DNA of 64,000 nucleotides from Pseudomonadota bacterium (GCA_039818985.1 JBCBSU010000002.1:248001-312000), one strand, 5' to 3'; counted from the first letter of the stretch, positions 1 through 9,160 are shown. The notes: generated from the letters alone by a model not told the origin. Numbers and translations: made by a program.

Positions 1-138
1 GGCGACAACCTTTTCGGAGGCCGGCAGGCGGGTGAAGGACGGATCACGATGGGCCATGACTGTCTCTTCTATGTCGGGGTTGAACGCCGTCAGTGCAAGC
101 GCGGAGATGAGGAAATACCCGGCTTTTCGGCTGCCCAT
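1..138 (-). CDS. Partial gene running off the left edge, unknown product
   Basis: An open frame of 46 codons reads leftward from an ATG at 138 and leaves the window without a stop. The first 20 or so residues are basic then hydrophobic (ISALALTAF) but lack a clear signal-peptidase site. A second in-frame ATG at 57 (MAHRDPSFTRLP) has a better-spaced GAAGAG ribosome site and may be the true start. Too little is visible to name a family. It is divergent from the M23 peptidase gene that follows, with about 220 bases between them. Confidence 0.3.
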   Translation of the reverse strand, partial: MGSRKAGYFLISALALTAFNPDIEETVMAHRDPSFTRLPASEKVVA

Positions 139-361
139 AATATCCGGCAACAAAGGCCTCGACTCGCCGGAAATAGTACCGGAAAAGCTGTTTGTCGGGC
201 AAATGCCACAGCCCGGCGCAAGCATCGCGAGGCGATTCGCGTGTTAATTTGACTTTAACCCACTTTCTTCACAAAGATTCCGCATAATTATGAGGTATCC
301 CGCATGGCGATAATCGCCATCCACAATAGCAGCCTTTCGACCATGGAGCCCGGCATCCGCC

Positions 362-1960
362 ATGTATCACGCTGATGGTCCGCATGGCGCTGCGCACAAC
401 ACCGGTCCCGATATGGGCGCGGGGCAACTCGCCATGGCCGACAGCGTAACGCTTGAAGCCAATCCGTCACTCCTGACAGGCAATTGGCGCGCCGACATCA
501 TCGCCCGTTTGCGCGGCGTGGACTGGGCTCCCGATCTCGGCGCCGATATCGGCAGCCCGCAATGGTTTCGCGGCCTTGTCACCATGCTGGTACTGATGAT
601 CGCGGCGATCAGCTTCTGGCCCGATTTCAGCAGCCTTAAGGCCCGCCCGGCGACCGCACTGACCACATCGGAACGCGATGAATGGCGCACCCAGCTGATT
701 GCGCCTTTGGCACTGGGCAGTGACACCGGCCGCAAAATGGGCGCCACTGACGCGGTGATCGCGCTTAATTCCAGCCCGGAACGCCCGAGCATTGCGCTCG
801 CCGCGACCCTGGGCAATGGCGACAGTTTCGGTCGGGTGCTGCGCCGCGCCGGTATTGGCGGCGACCAGGCGCAGATCCTCACCGGACTGGTGGAAGATGC
901 CATCGCACTCGACGATATTGAGCCCGGTACCCGGCTGGATATCGTCCTCGGTCGTCGTCCATCGCGCAATGTCGCGCGCCCGGTCGACAGCCTGGCCTTT
1001 CGTGCCCGGTTCGATCTCAATCTCGAAATCGTGCGCAATGTCGACACCGGCGGCAATGACTTTGCACTGATCCGCAGGCCGATCACCGTCGACAGCACAC
1101 CGCTGCGTATCCGCGGCAGGGTTGGCGACAGCCTGTACCGCTCGGCCCGCGCTGCCGGCGCCCCGCCCAAAGCCATCCAGGAATATCTCAAGGCACTTTC
1201 AGGTCAGATTTCGCTCGGTCGCGATGTCCGCGCCAGCGACGAGTTCGATTTTGTCGTCGCCTATAAGCGCGCCGAGACCGGCGAACGGCAGGTCGGCAAG
1301 CTGATGTATGCGGCGCTCCATCGCGGTGAAACGCCCAAAGTCGAGCTGGTCAACTGGCAGCAAAATGGCCGCTTTCAGTGGTTTGACCCCAAAGGTGTCG
1401 GCGAGCAGCGCGGTGAGCTGGCGCGTCCGGTCAATGGCCCCGTCTCCTCGCGCTATGGCATGCGCCGTCACCCGATACTGGGTTATCGCCGGATGCATGC
1501 CGGTGTCGATTTCAGGGCAAGGCGCGGGGCACCGATTTATGCCGCCACCGATGGCCGCGTCACCTATGCCGCGCGCAGGGGTGGCCTTGGCAAGTTCGTC
1601 AAGATCAACCATGGCGGTGGCCTCGCTACCGGCTATGCCCATATGAGCCGCATCGCCGTCTCCAATGGCCAGCGGGTACGCCGCGGCCAGATTATCGGCT
1701 ATGTCGGCTCCACCGGTCTCTCCACCGGTCCGCATCTGCATTATGAGCTGTATCGCAACGGCAAGGCCATCAACCCGCTCTCGGTGCGCTTCACGACACG
1801 TGCGACATTGTCGGGCAATGAACTGAAGAAATTCATGGCGCGCCGCGACCAGTTGCTGGCGCTCGAACCGGGTGCGGCATTGGAGGCCCTGGCGCCGCCC
1901 ACCGAGGCGGAAGAGCCCGAACGCGAGATCGACCGGCTGATCGCGCAAAGCACAACTTAG
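362..1960 (+). CDS. M23 family metallopeptidase, membrane anchored
   Basis: A 532-residue protein predicted to cut peptidoglycan cross-links in the periplasm. Residues 70-86 form one membrane segment (GLVTMLVLMIAAISFW) after a cytoplasmic tail. The C-terminal part, about 350-480, is a LytM/M23 domain. It has the zinc ligands of the HxxxD motif (H379 and D383 in MHAGVDF) and the HxH motif (H458 and H460 in GPHLHYE), so it should be catalytically active rather than an EnvC-like activator. The middle region resembles the OapA/LysM-like part seen in long M23 proteins. The start is uncertain: an in-frame ATG at 434 (MADSVTLEAN) would shorten the tail by 24 residues. hemB follows on the same strand after about 37 bases. 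Confidence 0.9.
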   Translation: MYHADGPHGAAHNTGPDMGAGQLAMADSVTLEANPSLLTGNWRADIIARLRGVDWAPDLGADIGSPQWFRGLVTMLVLMIAAISFWPDFSSLKARPATALTTSERDEWRTQLIAPLALGSDTGRKMGATDAVIALNSSPERPSIALAATLGNGDSFGRVLRRAGIGGDQAQILTGLVEDAIALDDIEPGTRLDIVLGRRPSRNVARPVDSLAFRARFDLNLEIVRNVDTGGNDFALIRRPITVDSTPLRIRGRVGDSLYRSARAAGAPPKAIQEYLKALSGQISLGRDVRASDEFDFVVAYKRAETGERQVGKLMYAALHRGETPKVELVNWQQNGRFQWFDPKGVGEQRGELARPVNGPVSSRYGMRRHPILGYRRMHAGVDFRARRGAPIYAATDGRVTYAARRGGLGKFVKINHGGGLATGYAHMSRIAVSNGQRVRRGQIIGYVGSTGLSTGPHLHYELYRNGKAINPLSVRFTTRATLSGNELKKFMARRDQLLALEPGAALEALAPPTEAEEPEREIDRLIAQSTT

Positions 1961-1997
1961 GCTGGCCTGTCACAAAGCGCTGGGCTATCCTGCTCAT

Positions 1998-2990
1998 ATG
2001 ACACATTATCCTGCCGTGCGGATGCGCCGTACCCGCCTTCATAACTGGTCGCGTAACATGGTGCGCGAAACCATATTGTCTCCCGCAGACCTGATCTGGC
2101 CGCTGTTCATCACCCAGGGCGCAGGCAATGAGGAACCGGTGGCTTCGCTGCCGGGCGTCTCGCGCTGGTCGGTCGATCGAATTGTCGAACGTGCCCGCGA
2201 GGCGGTTGCTCTTGGTATTCCCTGTGTCGCGCTGTTCCCCAATACCGAGCCGGAAAAGCGCAGCGACGGCGGCGAGGAAGCGCTCAATCCGGACAATCTG
2301 ATGTGCCAGGCAATCCGCGCGATCAAAGACGCTGTGGGCGATGATCTTGGCATACTCACCGATGTCGCGCTCGATCCCTATACCAGCCATGGCCAGGACG
2401 GGCTGCTCGACGGGCAGGGCTATGTCACCAATGACGCCACCGTCGAGGTGCTGCGCGGACAGGCATTGAACCAGGCGAGAGCGGGTGCCGATATCATCGC
2501 GCCAAGCGACATGATGGACGGCCGTGTCGGCGCCATAAGAGAGGCGCTGGAAGGCGATGGCCATTCCAATGTGCAAATCATGGCCTATGCTGCCAAATAT
2601 GCCAGTGCCTTTTATGGGCCCTTCCGCGATGCCGTGGGTTCGGGCGGGCTGCTCAAGGGCGACAAGAAGACCTATCAGATGGATCCGGCCAATAGTGATG
2701 AGGCGCTGCGTGAAATAGCGCTCGATATCGATGAGGGCGCCGACAGCGTGATGGTCAAGCCGGGCCTTGCCTATCTCGACATTATCTGCCGTGCCCATCA
2801 GACCTTTGATGTGCCGGTCTTCGCCTATCAGGTGTCGGGCGAATATGCGATGCTCGAGGCCGCCGCCAGTGTCGGTGCGGGCGACCGCGATGCGCTGTTG
2901 ATGGAAAAGCTGGTCGCCTTCAAGCGCGCCGGCTGTTCCGGGGTGCTGACCTATCACGCCCCGGTGGCGGCGCGCTTGCTGCAAGGCTAA
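1998..2990 (+). CDS. hemB: Porphobilinogen synthase (delta-aminolevulinic acid dehydratase)
   Basis: A 330-residue cytoplasmic enzyme that condenses two 5-aminolevulinate molecules to porphobilinogen in haem and tetrapyrrole synthesis. Both Schiff-base lysines are visible: K200 in YAAKYASAFYGPFRDA and K254 in SVMVKPGLAYLD. The metal loop reads DVALDPYTSHGQDGL (about 122-136). Aspartates occupy the positions where zinc enzymes have cysteines, so this is the magnesium-dependent, cysteine-poor type common in alphaproteobacteria. Length is normal for the family. It is tightly followed by a gamma carbonic anhydrase gene on the same strand. Confidence 0.96.
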   Translation: MTHYPAVRMRRTRLHNWSRNMVRETILSPADLIWPLFITQGAGNEEPVASLPGVSRWSVDRIVERAREAVALGIPCVALFPNTEPEKRSDGGEEALNPDNLMCQAIRAIKDAVGDDLGILTDVALDPYTSHGQDGLLDGQGYVTNDATVEVLRGQALNQARAGADIIAPSDMMDGRVGAIREALEGDGHSNVQIMAYAAKYASAFYGPFRDAVGSGGLLKGDKKTYQMDPANSDEALREIALDIDEGADSVMVKPGLAYLDIICRAHQTFDVPVFAYQVSGEYAMLEAAASVGAGDRDALLMEKLVAFKRAGCSGVLTYHAPVAARLLQG

Positions 2991-3022
2991 ATCCTTCCCC
3001 TTATCCGCCAAAGGTGCCCGAT

Positions 3023-3574
3023 ATGTCCGATAGCTCTATCATCCCGATCCATGGCAAGACGCCGCAAATCCATGACAGCGCCTTTATCGCTCCGGGTTGC
3101 CGGATTATCGGCGATGTCGAAATCGGCCCCGAGGTCAGCATCTGGTATAATTGCGTCATTCGGGCTGATGTGAACCGCATTATCATAGGCGCACGCACCA
3201 ATGTGCAGGACGGCACTGTCATCCATTGCGACAGCCCCCGTCCCGGTCGCCCCGAAGGCTATCCGACACTGATCGGTGAGGATGTTCTGATCGGCCATAT
3301 GGCGATGGTGCATGGCTGCACATTGGAGGACCGCGCCTTTGTCGGCCTGGGTGCAATTGTCATGGATGGCTGCACTATTGGCAGCGATGCGATGCTCGCG
3401 GCCGGGGCCATGCTGACCCCGGGCAAGACCATGCCCGCAGGCCAGCTCTGGGCCGGGCGTCCGGCAAAATATCTGCGCGACCTGCCCGAACCGGCAATCG
3501 CCGAAATGCGTCTCGGCGTCGCCCATTATGTCGAGAACGGCCACACCCACAAAGCCGCAACGGAAGAAATGTAA
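3023..3574 (+). CDS. Gamma carbonic anhydrase family protein (left-handed beta-helix)
   Basis: A protein of 183 residues made largely of hexapeptide repeats ([IV]-G-x-x-x-x), the fold of gamma carbonic anhydrases and related acyltransferase-like proteins. The three zinc-binding histidines of the family can be placed in VIHCDS and in IGHMAMVHGC. The ATG at 3023 is chosen over the in-frame GTG at 3014 because AAAGG lies 8 bases before it. It lies 32 bases after hemB and may be cotranscribed. Activity as a carbonic anhydrase is not certain, since many members of the family have no measured activity. Confidence 0.88.
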   Translation: MSDSSIIPIHGKTPQIHDSAFIAPGCRIIGDVEIGPEVSIWYNCVIRADVNRIIIGARTNVQDGTVIHCDSPRPGRPEGYPTLIGEDVLIGHMAMVHGCTLEDRAFVGLGAIVMDGCTIGSDAMLAAGAMLTPGKTMPAGQLWAGRPAKYLRDLPEPAIAEMRLGVAHYVENGHTHKAATEEM

Positions 3575-3688
3575 CGCAATATATGGCCGTATTTCCGGGC
3601 ATTTAGCAATTTTTTCATGCCATTGGCCGAATAATGCCCATTTAACATCGGTCAGAGTGATTCCAGGGGTATCGGTATTTTCGAGATT

Positions 3689-4213
3689 GTGCTTCTTGTC
3701 CTGCTCGCACTCGCAATAGCGGGCATGATCTATCTGGTGGTGCGGCTGCGTGCCATGCAGGCACATCTCGACACCATCGAGGATGATATGGCGGAGCGCC
3801 AGAAATCGCATGACCTGACCGCCATGGTCGGTCGTGTCGGCACCTGGACACTCGACAATCCGAGCCAGCGGATCACCTGGTCTGATGAAGTCTATGCCAT
3901 CCATGAACGCCCGAAAGAAGCGGGGCCACCGACATTACGGCAAGCGCTCGGCTTCTATCATCATGAAGACCGCCAAAGGGTCTCGCAACTGGTCGAAAAG
4001 GCCCTGGCCGATGGATCGAACTTCGAATATCGCGCCCGCATCGTCACCGAAGGCGATGACGAGCGAACCGTGCTGTCACGCGGCATCTGCCGCTTTGACG
4101 CTCGCAACAACGTCATCGGCCTGTTCGGCGCCTTTGTCGACCTGACCGAGACCGAGCAGGACGAAGCGCCTGATGCCTCAACCGATGGTACCGCCGGGTC
4201 TGACCCGCTTTAA
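3689..4213 (+). CDS. Membrane-anchored PAS domain protein
   Basis: 174 residues. An N-terminal membrane segment (LLVLLALAIAGMIYLVV) is followed by a short coiled stretch and then one PAS/PAC fold at about 45-155, ending FGAFVDLTETE, the usual PAC end of a PAS domain. No kinase, GGDEF or HTH output domain follows, so it is a stand-alone sensor or a piece that works with a separate partner. The start is a GTG at 3689. No in-frame ATG lies upstream before the preceding gene and the ribosome site is weak, so the N terminus is uncertain. Confidence 0.7.
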   Translation: MLLVLLALAIAGMIYLVVRLRAMQAHLDTIEDDMAERQKSHDLTAMVGRVGTWTLDNPSQRITWSDEVYAIHERPKEAGPPTLRQALGFYHHEDRQRVSQLVEKALADGSNFEYRARIVTEGDDERTVLSRGICRFDARNNVIGLFGAFVDLTETEQDEAPDASTDGTAGSDPL

Positions 4214-4248
4214 ACAGCTATCGCGGAGCCCGATAAGCCGGACCGGCA

Positions 4249-4659
4249 TTAACGCCGAGAATAGCGGCGACGGCGATCCGGTTTGAAATTGCGGACGATA
4301 TAGCCGCGCTCGGTCATTTCCTCGGCATAGTCCTTTTTGGCATCACGCAGCTCGTTATAATATTCGGCATAGGCTTCGCGCCGATCCTCGGCATCGGTGG
4401 CGCGGCGGAGATCACTGGCCAGTTCCCGCTCGGCCTCGCTGACATCGGTGCGATAGTCGAGCCAGAATTTGTTGCTGTCATTATTGGGAGCGACGGGCAG
4501 CCGTGAGCCGCGCACCACAAGCTCATCATCCGGATCGAAAGAAGCGGCACCCCGGGAACCGTGCCCCGCCATCGCCGAGGGGACACACAGCCCGGTCACT
4601 GCCAGAGCTGCGGTTGCTGCAAGAACATGTCTTGCGGAAATGCTGTTCAACTTTGCCAT
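4249..4659 (-). CDS. Secreted protein of unknown function, charged C-terminal half
   Basis: 136 residues from the ATG at 4659, chosen because GAAAGGA lies 6 bases before it. A clear signal peptide ends VPSAMA-GHGS. The mature part is hydrophilic, rich in Glu, Arg and Asp, with a helical stretch (EAERELASDLRRATDAEDR) and a basic tail (KPDRRRRYSRR). I do not recognise a domain. It is convergent with the PAS gene upstream on the plus strand and is followed leftward by 35 bases without further genes. Confidence 0.7.
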   Translation of the reverse strand: MAKLNSISARHVLAATAALAVTGLCVPSAMAGHGSRGAASFDPDDELVVRGSRLPVAPNNDSNKFWLDYRTDVSEAERELASDLRRATDAEDRREAYAEYYNELRDAKKDYAEEMTERGYIVRNFKPDRRRRYSRR

Positions 4660-4825
4660 CATCCATCCTTTCACTGCCAAAAACCCGGCAAGGCTAATCG
4701 GCCAGAGATGAACGGATGACAAACCGGGCTGTCAGGCCCGCCGTTTCGGCGACCAGCTGCAATGCCTGAACGATGAAAGGAGTGAGGCGCGACCGCAGTT
4801 CATTTGCGGTTCACCGCCGCGGGCA

Positions 4826-5086
4826 TCAACGGCCGCGATAATCACTGGGCGGAACGAAATGCTCACCACGCGCGCGCGCCTGCATTGCCTCATCTGCGAT
4901 CTTGGTCTTGCGCACCAGCCGCTGGTGCTTGAGCTCACGCCGGGCACCCCAGGATGCGGGGGTGAGTAGCTGCAGCAAATAGCGAATGTCGCTCGGGTGG
5001 ACATCACGAAACCCGATAATGAAGGCCAGCAGAATCGCGGCCAGCGAGATCGATGAAAAGGCATAAAACGCATTATCAGGTGTCAT
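4826..5086 (-). CDS. Small membrane protein, paralogue of the gene at 5311-5601
   Basis: 86 residues starting MTPDNAFYAF, with GAGGAAAT placed well before the ATG at 5086. One membrane segment (SSISLAAILLAFIIGF) is followed by the motif RD and a cytoplasmic, basic tail ending KIADEAMQARARGEHFVPPSDYRGR-like. It aligns along its length with the protein encoded at 5311-5601: M-x-P-x-N, YA-SIS-AA-LA, RD, then IAD-A--AR and a PxDxxGR end. The pair therefore looks like an old tandem duplication. Function unknown. Confidence 0.65.
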   Translation of the reverse strand: MTPDNAFYAFSSISLAAILLAFIIGFRDVHPSDIRYLLQLLTPASWGARRELKHQRLVRKTKIADEAMQARARGEHFVPPSDYRGR

Positions 5087-5310
5087 CTTGATTTCCTCAC
5101 CATTTCCCCAGTTGCTGAACAGAGAATGCCCAGCGCTGGTAAAGCGCGGGTCAACAGCCATGGTTTAAAAAATATTTCCCTTCTCTCCGTCACGTCGCTG
5201 CTGCCAGCGAGCGGACACGGCGCAACCGGTCGCTGGCGCATTAGAAAAGCGTAGGAAGCTGGGGTTTGCGCAGAGGCGGAGAGAAGCCGGGAAAATACCA
5301 GACTAGAGGC

Positions 5311-5601
5311 CTAGCGGCGATCGATAACCGGTGTCTTTTTGTGGCTGCGGCCGAAGCTGTCCGGGGCGATGCGCTCCACCCGGCGTTGACGCGCGGCAAT
5401 GGCGGCATCGGCAATCTCGGTCATCCGCTGGACCTCTTTGAGCCGGGCCAGCTTGGGCGAAAGCTGCGCGTCGTCTTCGGCGAAGAAGCCATCGACGGCC
5501 ATGCGGAAACGCCAGTCGCGCGTCGCCAGCACCGCCGCCAACGCCGTGGCGGCAAAGGAAATGCTGGCATAGATGATCACCAGATTATCGGCTGGTATCA
5601 T
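5311..5601 (-). CDS. Small membrane protein, paralogue of the gene at 4826-5086
   Basis: 96 residues from the ATG at 5601 (MIPADNLVIIYASISFAATA). GGGGT lies 8 bases before the start, with an AAAGG nearer. One N-terminal membrane segment, then RDW and a hydrophilic tail (TEIADAAIAARQRRVERIAPDSFGRS-like). Layout and conserved positions match the neighbouring small protein at 4826-5086. The two genes are in the same orientation with about 225 bases between them. No known domain was recognised. They may encode small subunits or regulators of a membrane complex, but nothing nearby shows which. Confidence 0.6.
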   Translation of the reverse strand: MIPADNLVIIYASISFAATALAAVLATRDWRFRMAVDGFFAEDDAQLSPKLARLKEVQRMTEIADAAIAARQRRVERIAPDSFGRSHKKTPVIDRR

Positions 5602-5859
5602 GGCCTTTACCCCATATTGCAGGCCTGGACCGACCAGAGCTGCATCCATATCCACCGATCGCAGCACCGGCATCGCTGGTCATGAAACCGGTGCAATGGC
5701 TGCAATCATGAATACAGACTCTCCTCTGCTGGTTACGACCGGGTAAGCCGATATGGTGGGCTGCGCATTAAGGTTCTTTTTACCCCTGTCGGCAATTGTC
5801 TCGATTTTCGATGCAATGGCATTAGCCTTTCCTTAGTCGGCCGGGCTTAGGCTTGCAGC

Positions 5860-6438
5860 ATGGCGTCTAACAATGTCTCTCGGTTTCGCCGCAGGCGCGA
5901 TGGCCGCCGGCCCGTGCCGCCACGCCGGAAGCCGTCCATGGGGTGGGCCCGATTTATCATCATCACGGCAGCTTTGTGTAGCGCGGCTTTCAGTGCCGTC
6001 TGGTTCGCCAATGGCGGTCCGAGCGGCAAGGCTAGCGTTATCATACCGTTTTCTGCCCCGGATACGGCTCTCAAGCTACCGGTAGATGGTGAGCGTGCGC
6101 GCTTTGCCATCTGTTCCCGGTCGCCGCGCATCAACTGCATCGTCGATGGTGACACCTTCTGGTATCAGGGCCGCAAGATCCGCATTGCCGATATCAATAC
6201 ACCAGAAATCGGAAGGCCCGGTTGCACCAGGGAAGCCCGGCTGGGCGAGCAGGCCAAGCTGCGGTTGCACCATTTGCTCAACAACCGGCCCTTCTCGCTC
6301 AAATCCGTTGACCGCAAACGTGACCGTTATGGACGTGAATTATGGGTGGTGACGCGCGGCGGCGAAAGCCTGGGTGACACGCTGGTCAAAGAGGGATTGG
6401 CACATCGCTGGAACGGCCGTCGCGAAAACTGGTGCTGA
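5860..6438 (+). CDS. Thermonuclease family protein (SNase-like), membrane anchored or exported
   Basis: 192 residues. An Arg-rich N terminus (RFRRRRDGRR) precedes a membrane or uncleaved signal segment (FIIITAALCSAAFSAVWF, about 32-50). The rest is a staphylococcal-nuclease-like domain: IVDGDTFWYQGRKIRIADINTPEI carries the Asp and Arg of the active site, GEQAKLRL the Glu region, and DRYGRELWVV the second Arg region. Length fits the small TNase family found in many alphaproteobacteria. Expected to be a periplasmic, calcium-dependent nuclease. Convergent with the acyltransferase gene, whose stop lies 7 bases away. Confidence 0.85.
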   Translation: MASNNVSRFRRRRDGRRPVPPRRKPSMGWARFIIITAALCSAAFSAVWFANGGPSGKASVIIPFSAPDTALKLPVDGERARFAICSRSPRINCIVDGDTFWYQGRKIRIADINTPEIGRPGCTREARLGEQAKLRLHHLLNNRPFSLKSVDRKRDRYGRELWVVTRGGESLGDTLVKEGLAHRWNGRRENWC

Positions 6439-6444
6439 GGCACA

Positions 6445-7815
6445 TTATCGCGAGCGCTGCAGCTTCTGGGTGAAATCATACAGCTTGCCAAACCGCACAA
6501 GGGCGCCGCCGACAAACGGCAAAACGACGATCCACAGCCTTACCCCCAATATCCCCTGCGGTGTAGCAATGCTGAGTACGGCGGTCGAGGCAAGGCCGAC
6601 ACAGGCGAGCACCAGACCCAGGCCGAGACGCCAATGGGGGACATCACCCTTGCCCGCAGCATTGGGGTTTTCCTTTGCCTGCTCGAACCGTGCCACCGCC
6701 ATTACCAGCGGCAAGGTCGCGGCAATATACAGGGCAAACCATATCGGTCGTGCTGCCCACCAGGCACCGCTGCCGGGCACAATATCCAGCCCGATGCCAT
6801 TGAACAGCCAGGCGCCGACCATGACCAGCACAAACCCGGTCAAATGCCACAAATAGACACTCATGATCATGCCGTTGATCAGCACCACACTGGTCCACAG
6901 CGTGATATTGTCGAGCATCTTCTTTGCCCATGGCTGCAACGCCAGTGCAAAGCCGGTCTGCATGATGCCCAGTGCCAGCAGCGCCAGTGTCGGCGGCATC
7001 GAATTGGTGATCGGTTCGCCCGGAACGCCAATCATCGCCACCGGATAGGGGCCGGCAAATACCAGCGCCATCAGTGCCGCAAAGCCGAGCAGACCAAAGG
7101 CCAGCGCCCGCAGCGGCCGGTCGAAATAGCCATCGCACCAGGCGTAGCCAAGCTGATGCACCGCCAGCCAGACAAAGGCGAAATTGGTGTATTTCATATA
7201 GCCGATGCCATAGCCATAAGTACCGACATCGACCGCTATGGCACAGCCGATCAACGCCAATACGCTGCCCATGCGCCAGCGCGTCCAGGCAGCATGCGAA
7301 AGCGGCACAGCGGCGGTGACCATGATATAGACCGACAGGAACCAGACCGGGATCAGCGCCAGTTCCGCCGCCATTGCGACGATGCTGCGCTCAATCCCCA
7401 TCACCGTGCCGAATATCGCCAGCCCGGTCCAGATCGCGAACAGCGGCAGCACCGGATAGATCAGCCGGCGGAAACGGCTGGAGAACCAGTGCGAATAGCT
7501 GCTTCCATTGCGGCGGTTGGCGGACCAGGATACGCCATTGGAAAAGCCACCGACCAGAAAGAAGAGCGGCATCACCTGAAAACCCCAGGTCAGCCATTGT
7601 GTCCATGGCAATATGCCGAGCAGATGGCCGCCACGCACCGCGCCATCCTCAATATAGGGTGCAGCGACCAGCCAGTGGCCGACGACAACAGCGAGGATCG
7701 ATAGCGCGCGCAGGAAATCGACATAGCGATTGCGCTCCGGAGGAGCCAGCTCGGCCATTTCGCGCGCCCGCGACCAGATGGTGCGGCGCGGCCTGGCCAT
7801 ATCCGTTTCACTCAT
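6445..7815 (-). CDS. Acyltransferase 3 family membrane protein
   Basis: 456 residues with about 10 predicted membrane segments. The N-terminal RYVDFLRALSILAVVVGHWL is the typical first segment of acyltransferase-3/OpgC-like proteins, with the conserved Arg and His (R and H in LRALSILAVVVGH). Such proteins transfer acyl groups to sugars or other extracytoplasmic acceptors; the acceptor cannot be told from sequence. The ATG at 7815 is preferred because GGGGGA precedes it by about 10 bases; a TTG at 7833 would add six residues. It is the last gene of a leftward run starting at 9431. Confidence 0.82.
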   Translation of the reverse strand: MSETDMARPRRTIWSRAREMAELAPPERNRYVDFLRALSILAVVVGHWLVAAPYIEDGAVRGGHLLGILPWTQWLTWGFQVMPLFFLVGGFSNGVSWSANRRNGSSYSHWFSSRFRRLIYPVLPLFAIWTGLAIFGTVMGIERSIVAMAAELALIPVWFLSVYIMVTAAVPLSHAAWTRWRMGSVLALIGCAIAVDVGTYGYGIGYMKYTNFAFVWLAVHQLGYAWCDGYFDRPLRALAFGLLGFAALMALVFAGPYPVAMIGVPGEPITNSMPPTLALLALGIMQTGFALALQPWAKKMLDNITLWTSVVLINGMIMSVYLWHLTGFVLVMVGAWLFNGIGLDIVPGSGAWWAARPIWFALYIAATLPLVMAVARFEQAKENPNAAGKGDVPHWRLGLGLVLACVGLASTAVLSIATPQGILGVRLWIVVLPFVGGALVRFGKLYDFTQKLQRSR

Positions 7816-7872
7816 GCGGGCAATGTCCCCCAAAGCATCGGTGACAACAGATATAGTATGGCGGTGCGAAAT

Positions 7873-8433
7873 TTAAAACGGATTAAGGGTATAGCCCGCC
7901 TGTTGCAGCCGGGCATGCGCGGTCATGGCGGATAGCTCCATGGTGACACCGGGCAGCAATTCGGTCTTTTCCAGCCCCTGCGCCGCTGCGCTCTGGCCGC
8001 AGATGATGATTTCCACCCCCTGCTGCATCAGCGCTGCGATCAGTTCGGCATTGGTGTTGCTCGCCTGATCGGGCCAGCGCCGGGCATAGGCCGCGTCCAC
8101 GGCCATGTCGAACACCGCAGAACCATGCACCACCACCGCAACGCGGATATTCTCCGGCGCCACGCCATTGGCGACATGCATGTTGATGAACCGCGCCGCC
8201 GAAGTCAGCGTGCGGTTGAGCGTGGCCTCCTCGCTTTTGGCGACATCGAAGGCCACGGCCAGCTGTATATCGGCGGGCAGCGGCACATCGCTGTCGACCG
8301 GGGCATGCGGGCCAAAATCCTCAAATACCGGGCCGAGGATAAAGCCCTCGGGCAGCCCGGGCAGTTGTTGCGCCAGCACCGGGGCGCCTGTCAGCATCAG
8401 GCCGGCGGCGAAGCAGAACAAGGGGCGGATCAT
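7873..8433 (-). CDS. DsrE family protein with signal peptide
   Basis: 186 residues. A signal peptide ends GAPVLA-QQLPG. The mature part has a DsrE/DsrF-like fold: alternating hydrophobic strands (IRVAVVVHGSAVFDM) and a conserved Cys in VEIIICGQSAAAQG, the position used by this family in sulfur-handling proteins. Periplasmic single-domain DsrE proteins of this type are common in proteobacteria, with poorly known roles in sulfur or redox stress. GGAGAGTATCG precedes the ATG. It lies 18 bases after the DUF952 gene in the same leftward run. Confidence 0.8.
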   Translation of the reverse strand: MIRPLFCFAAGLMLTGAPVLAQQLPGLPEGFILGPVFEDFGPHAPVDSDVPLPADIQLAVAFDVAKSEEATLNRTLTSAARFINMHVANGVAPENIRVAVVVHGSAVFDMAVDAAYARRWPDQASNTNAELIAALMQQGVEIIICGQSAAAQGLEKTELLPGVTMELSAMTAHARLQQAGYTLNPF

Positions 8434-8451
8434 CGATACTCTCCGGAAAAG

Positions 8452-8799
8452 TCAGGTGTCGACGATGCGCGTTTCGGTGACGACGGACAAGGGCAAAGAG
8501 CGGTAATAAAGATGCGGAAACAGCGCGCCGCCGCGCGAGGCCTCCCACACCACATCATCGCCCAGCGGTGCAAGATCGATGGTGGCGATCACCAGCCCGC
8601 TCTGCCCGGCAAAATGCGCCTCCAGCGTGCCCTGCAACTGCGCTGCCGCGGACATATGAATATAGCCATCGGCGAGATCGATCGGCGCGCCGGCAAATTC
8701 CCCCGCCGCCTGAAACGCCGCCCATTGATCGGCGGTCAGGATCTTATAGGCGACGGTCTCGCCAGAGGGTGCACCGTCCGGCCCGGATGCTCCAGTCAA
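8452..8799 (-). CDS. DUF952 domain protein
   Basis: About 115 residues. AYKILTADQW near the start and DGYIHMSAAAQLQGT (about 45-60) match the conserved blocks of DUF952, a small domain related to ADP-ribosyl/glutathione-fold proteins of unknown role. The start is a TTG at 8799, two bases after the stop of the DksA-like gene. No ATG precedes the conserved region, so the start is inferred from spacing. Function unknown. It sits in a leftward run with DksA-like and DsrE genes. Confidence 0.75.
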   Translation of the reverse strand: MTGASGPDGAPSGETVAYKILTADQWAAFQAAGEFAGAPIDLADGYIHMSAAAQLQGTLEAHFAGQSGLVIATIDLAPLGDDVVWEASRGGALFPHLYYRSLPLSVVTETRIVDT

Positions 8800-8800
8800 G

Positions 8801-9160
8801 TCAGATCGATTCCTGCGAGGCGCAGGTGATGCACAGAGCCGCTTCTGGCCGCACCGCCAGACGCCTGGGGTTGATCGGATTGCCGCAATTCACGCAAATC
8901 GCATAAGTGCCGTTTTCAATCCGCTCCAGTGCCCGTTTGACCGAGGCGATCTCGCGGGTGATCAGCGCGCCCTGCCCCTGCAGCGCGGCATCATCTTCCA
9001 TCTCGACCGCCTGTTCGGAACTGTCGGCGTTGAGCGGCTCGGCCAGATCTTCGCCGATATGCGCCAGCCGGGTTTCCAGCTCGTCGAGCATCGCCTCCAG
9101 CTGCTCCTGCTCGGCGCGGAAGCGGGCCTTTTCTGCAATTTCGCCAATATAGTTCATCAT
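8801..9160 (-). CDS. TraR/DksA family zinc-finger protein
   Basis: 119 residues. An N-terminal helical hairpin (about 8-80) carries the acidic residues EDDAALQ at the tip region. A C-terminal four-cysteine zinc finger, CVNCGNP...CITC (about 88-113), follows. Family members bind in the secondary channel of RNA polymerase and help ppGpp control transcription. The short form here lacks the longer DksA N terminus, so it may be a DksA-like accessory rather than the main DksA. AAGGAG is spaced 5 bases from the ATG at 9160. Same strand and close spacing with the DUF465 gene upstream. Confidence 0.88.
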   Translation of the reverse strand: MMNYIGEIAEKARFRAEQEQLEAMLDELETRLAHIGEDLAEPLNADSSEQAVEMEDDAALQGQGALITREIASVKRALERIENGTYAICVNCGNPINPRRLAVRPEAALCITCASQESI

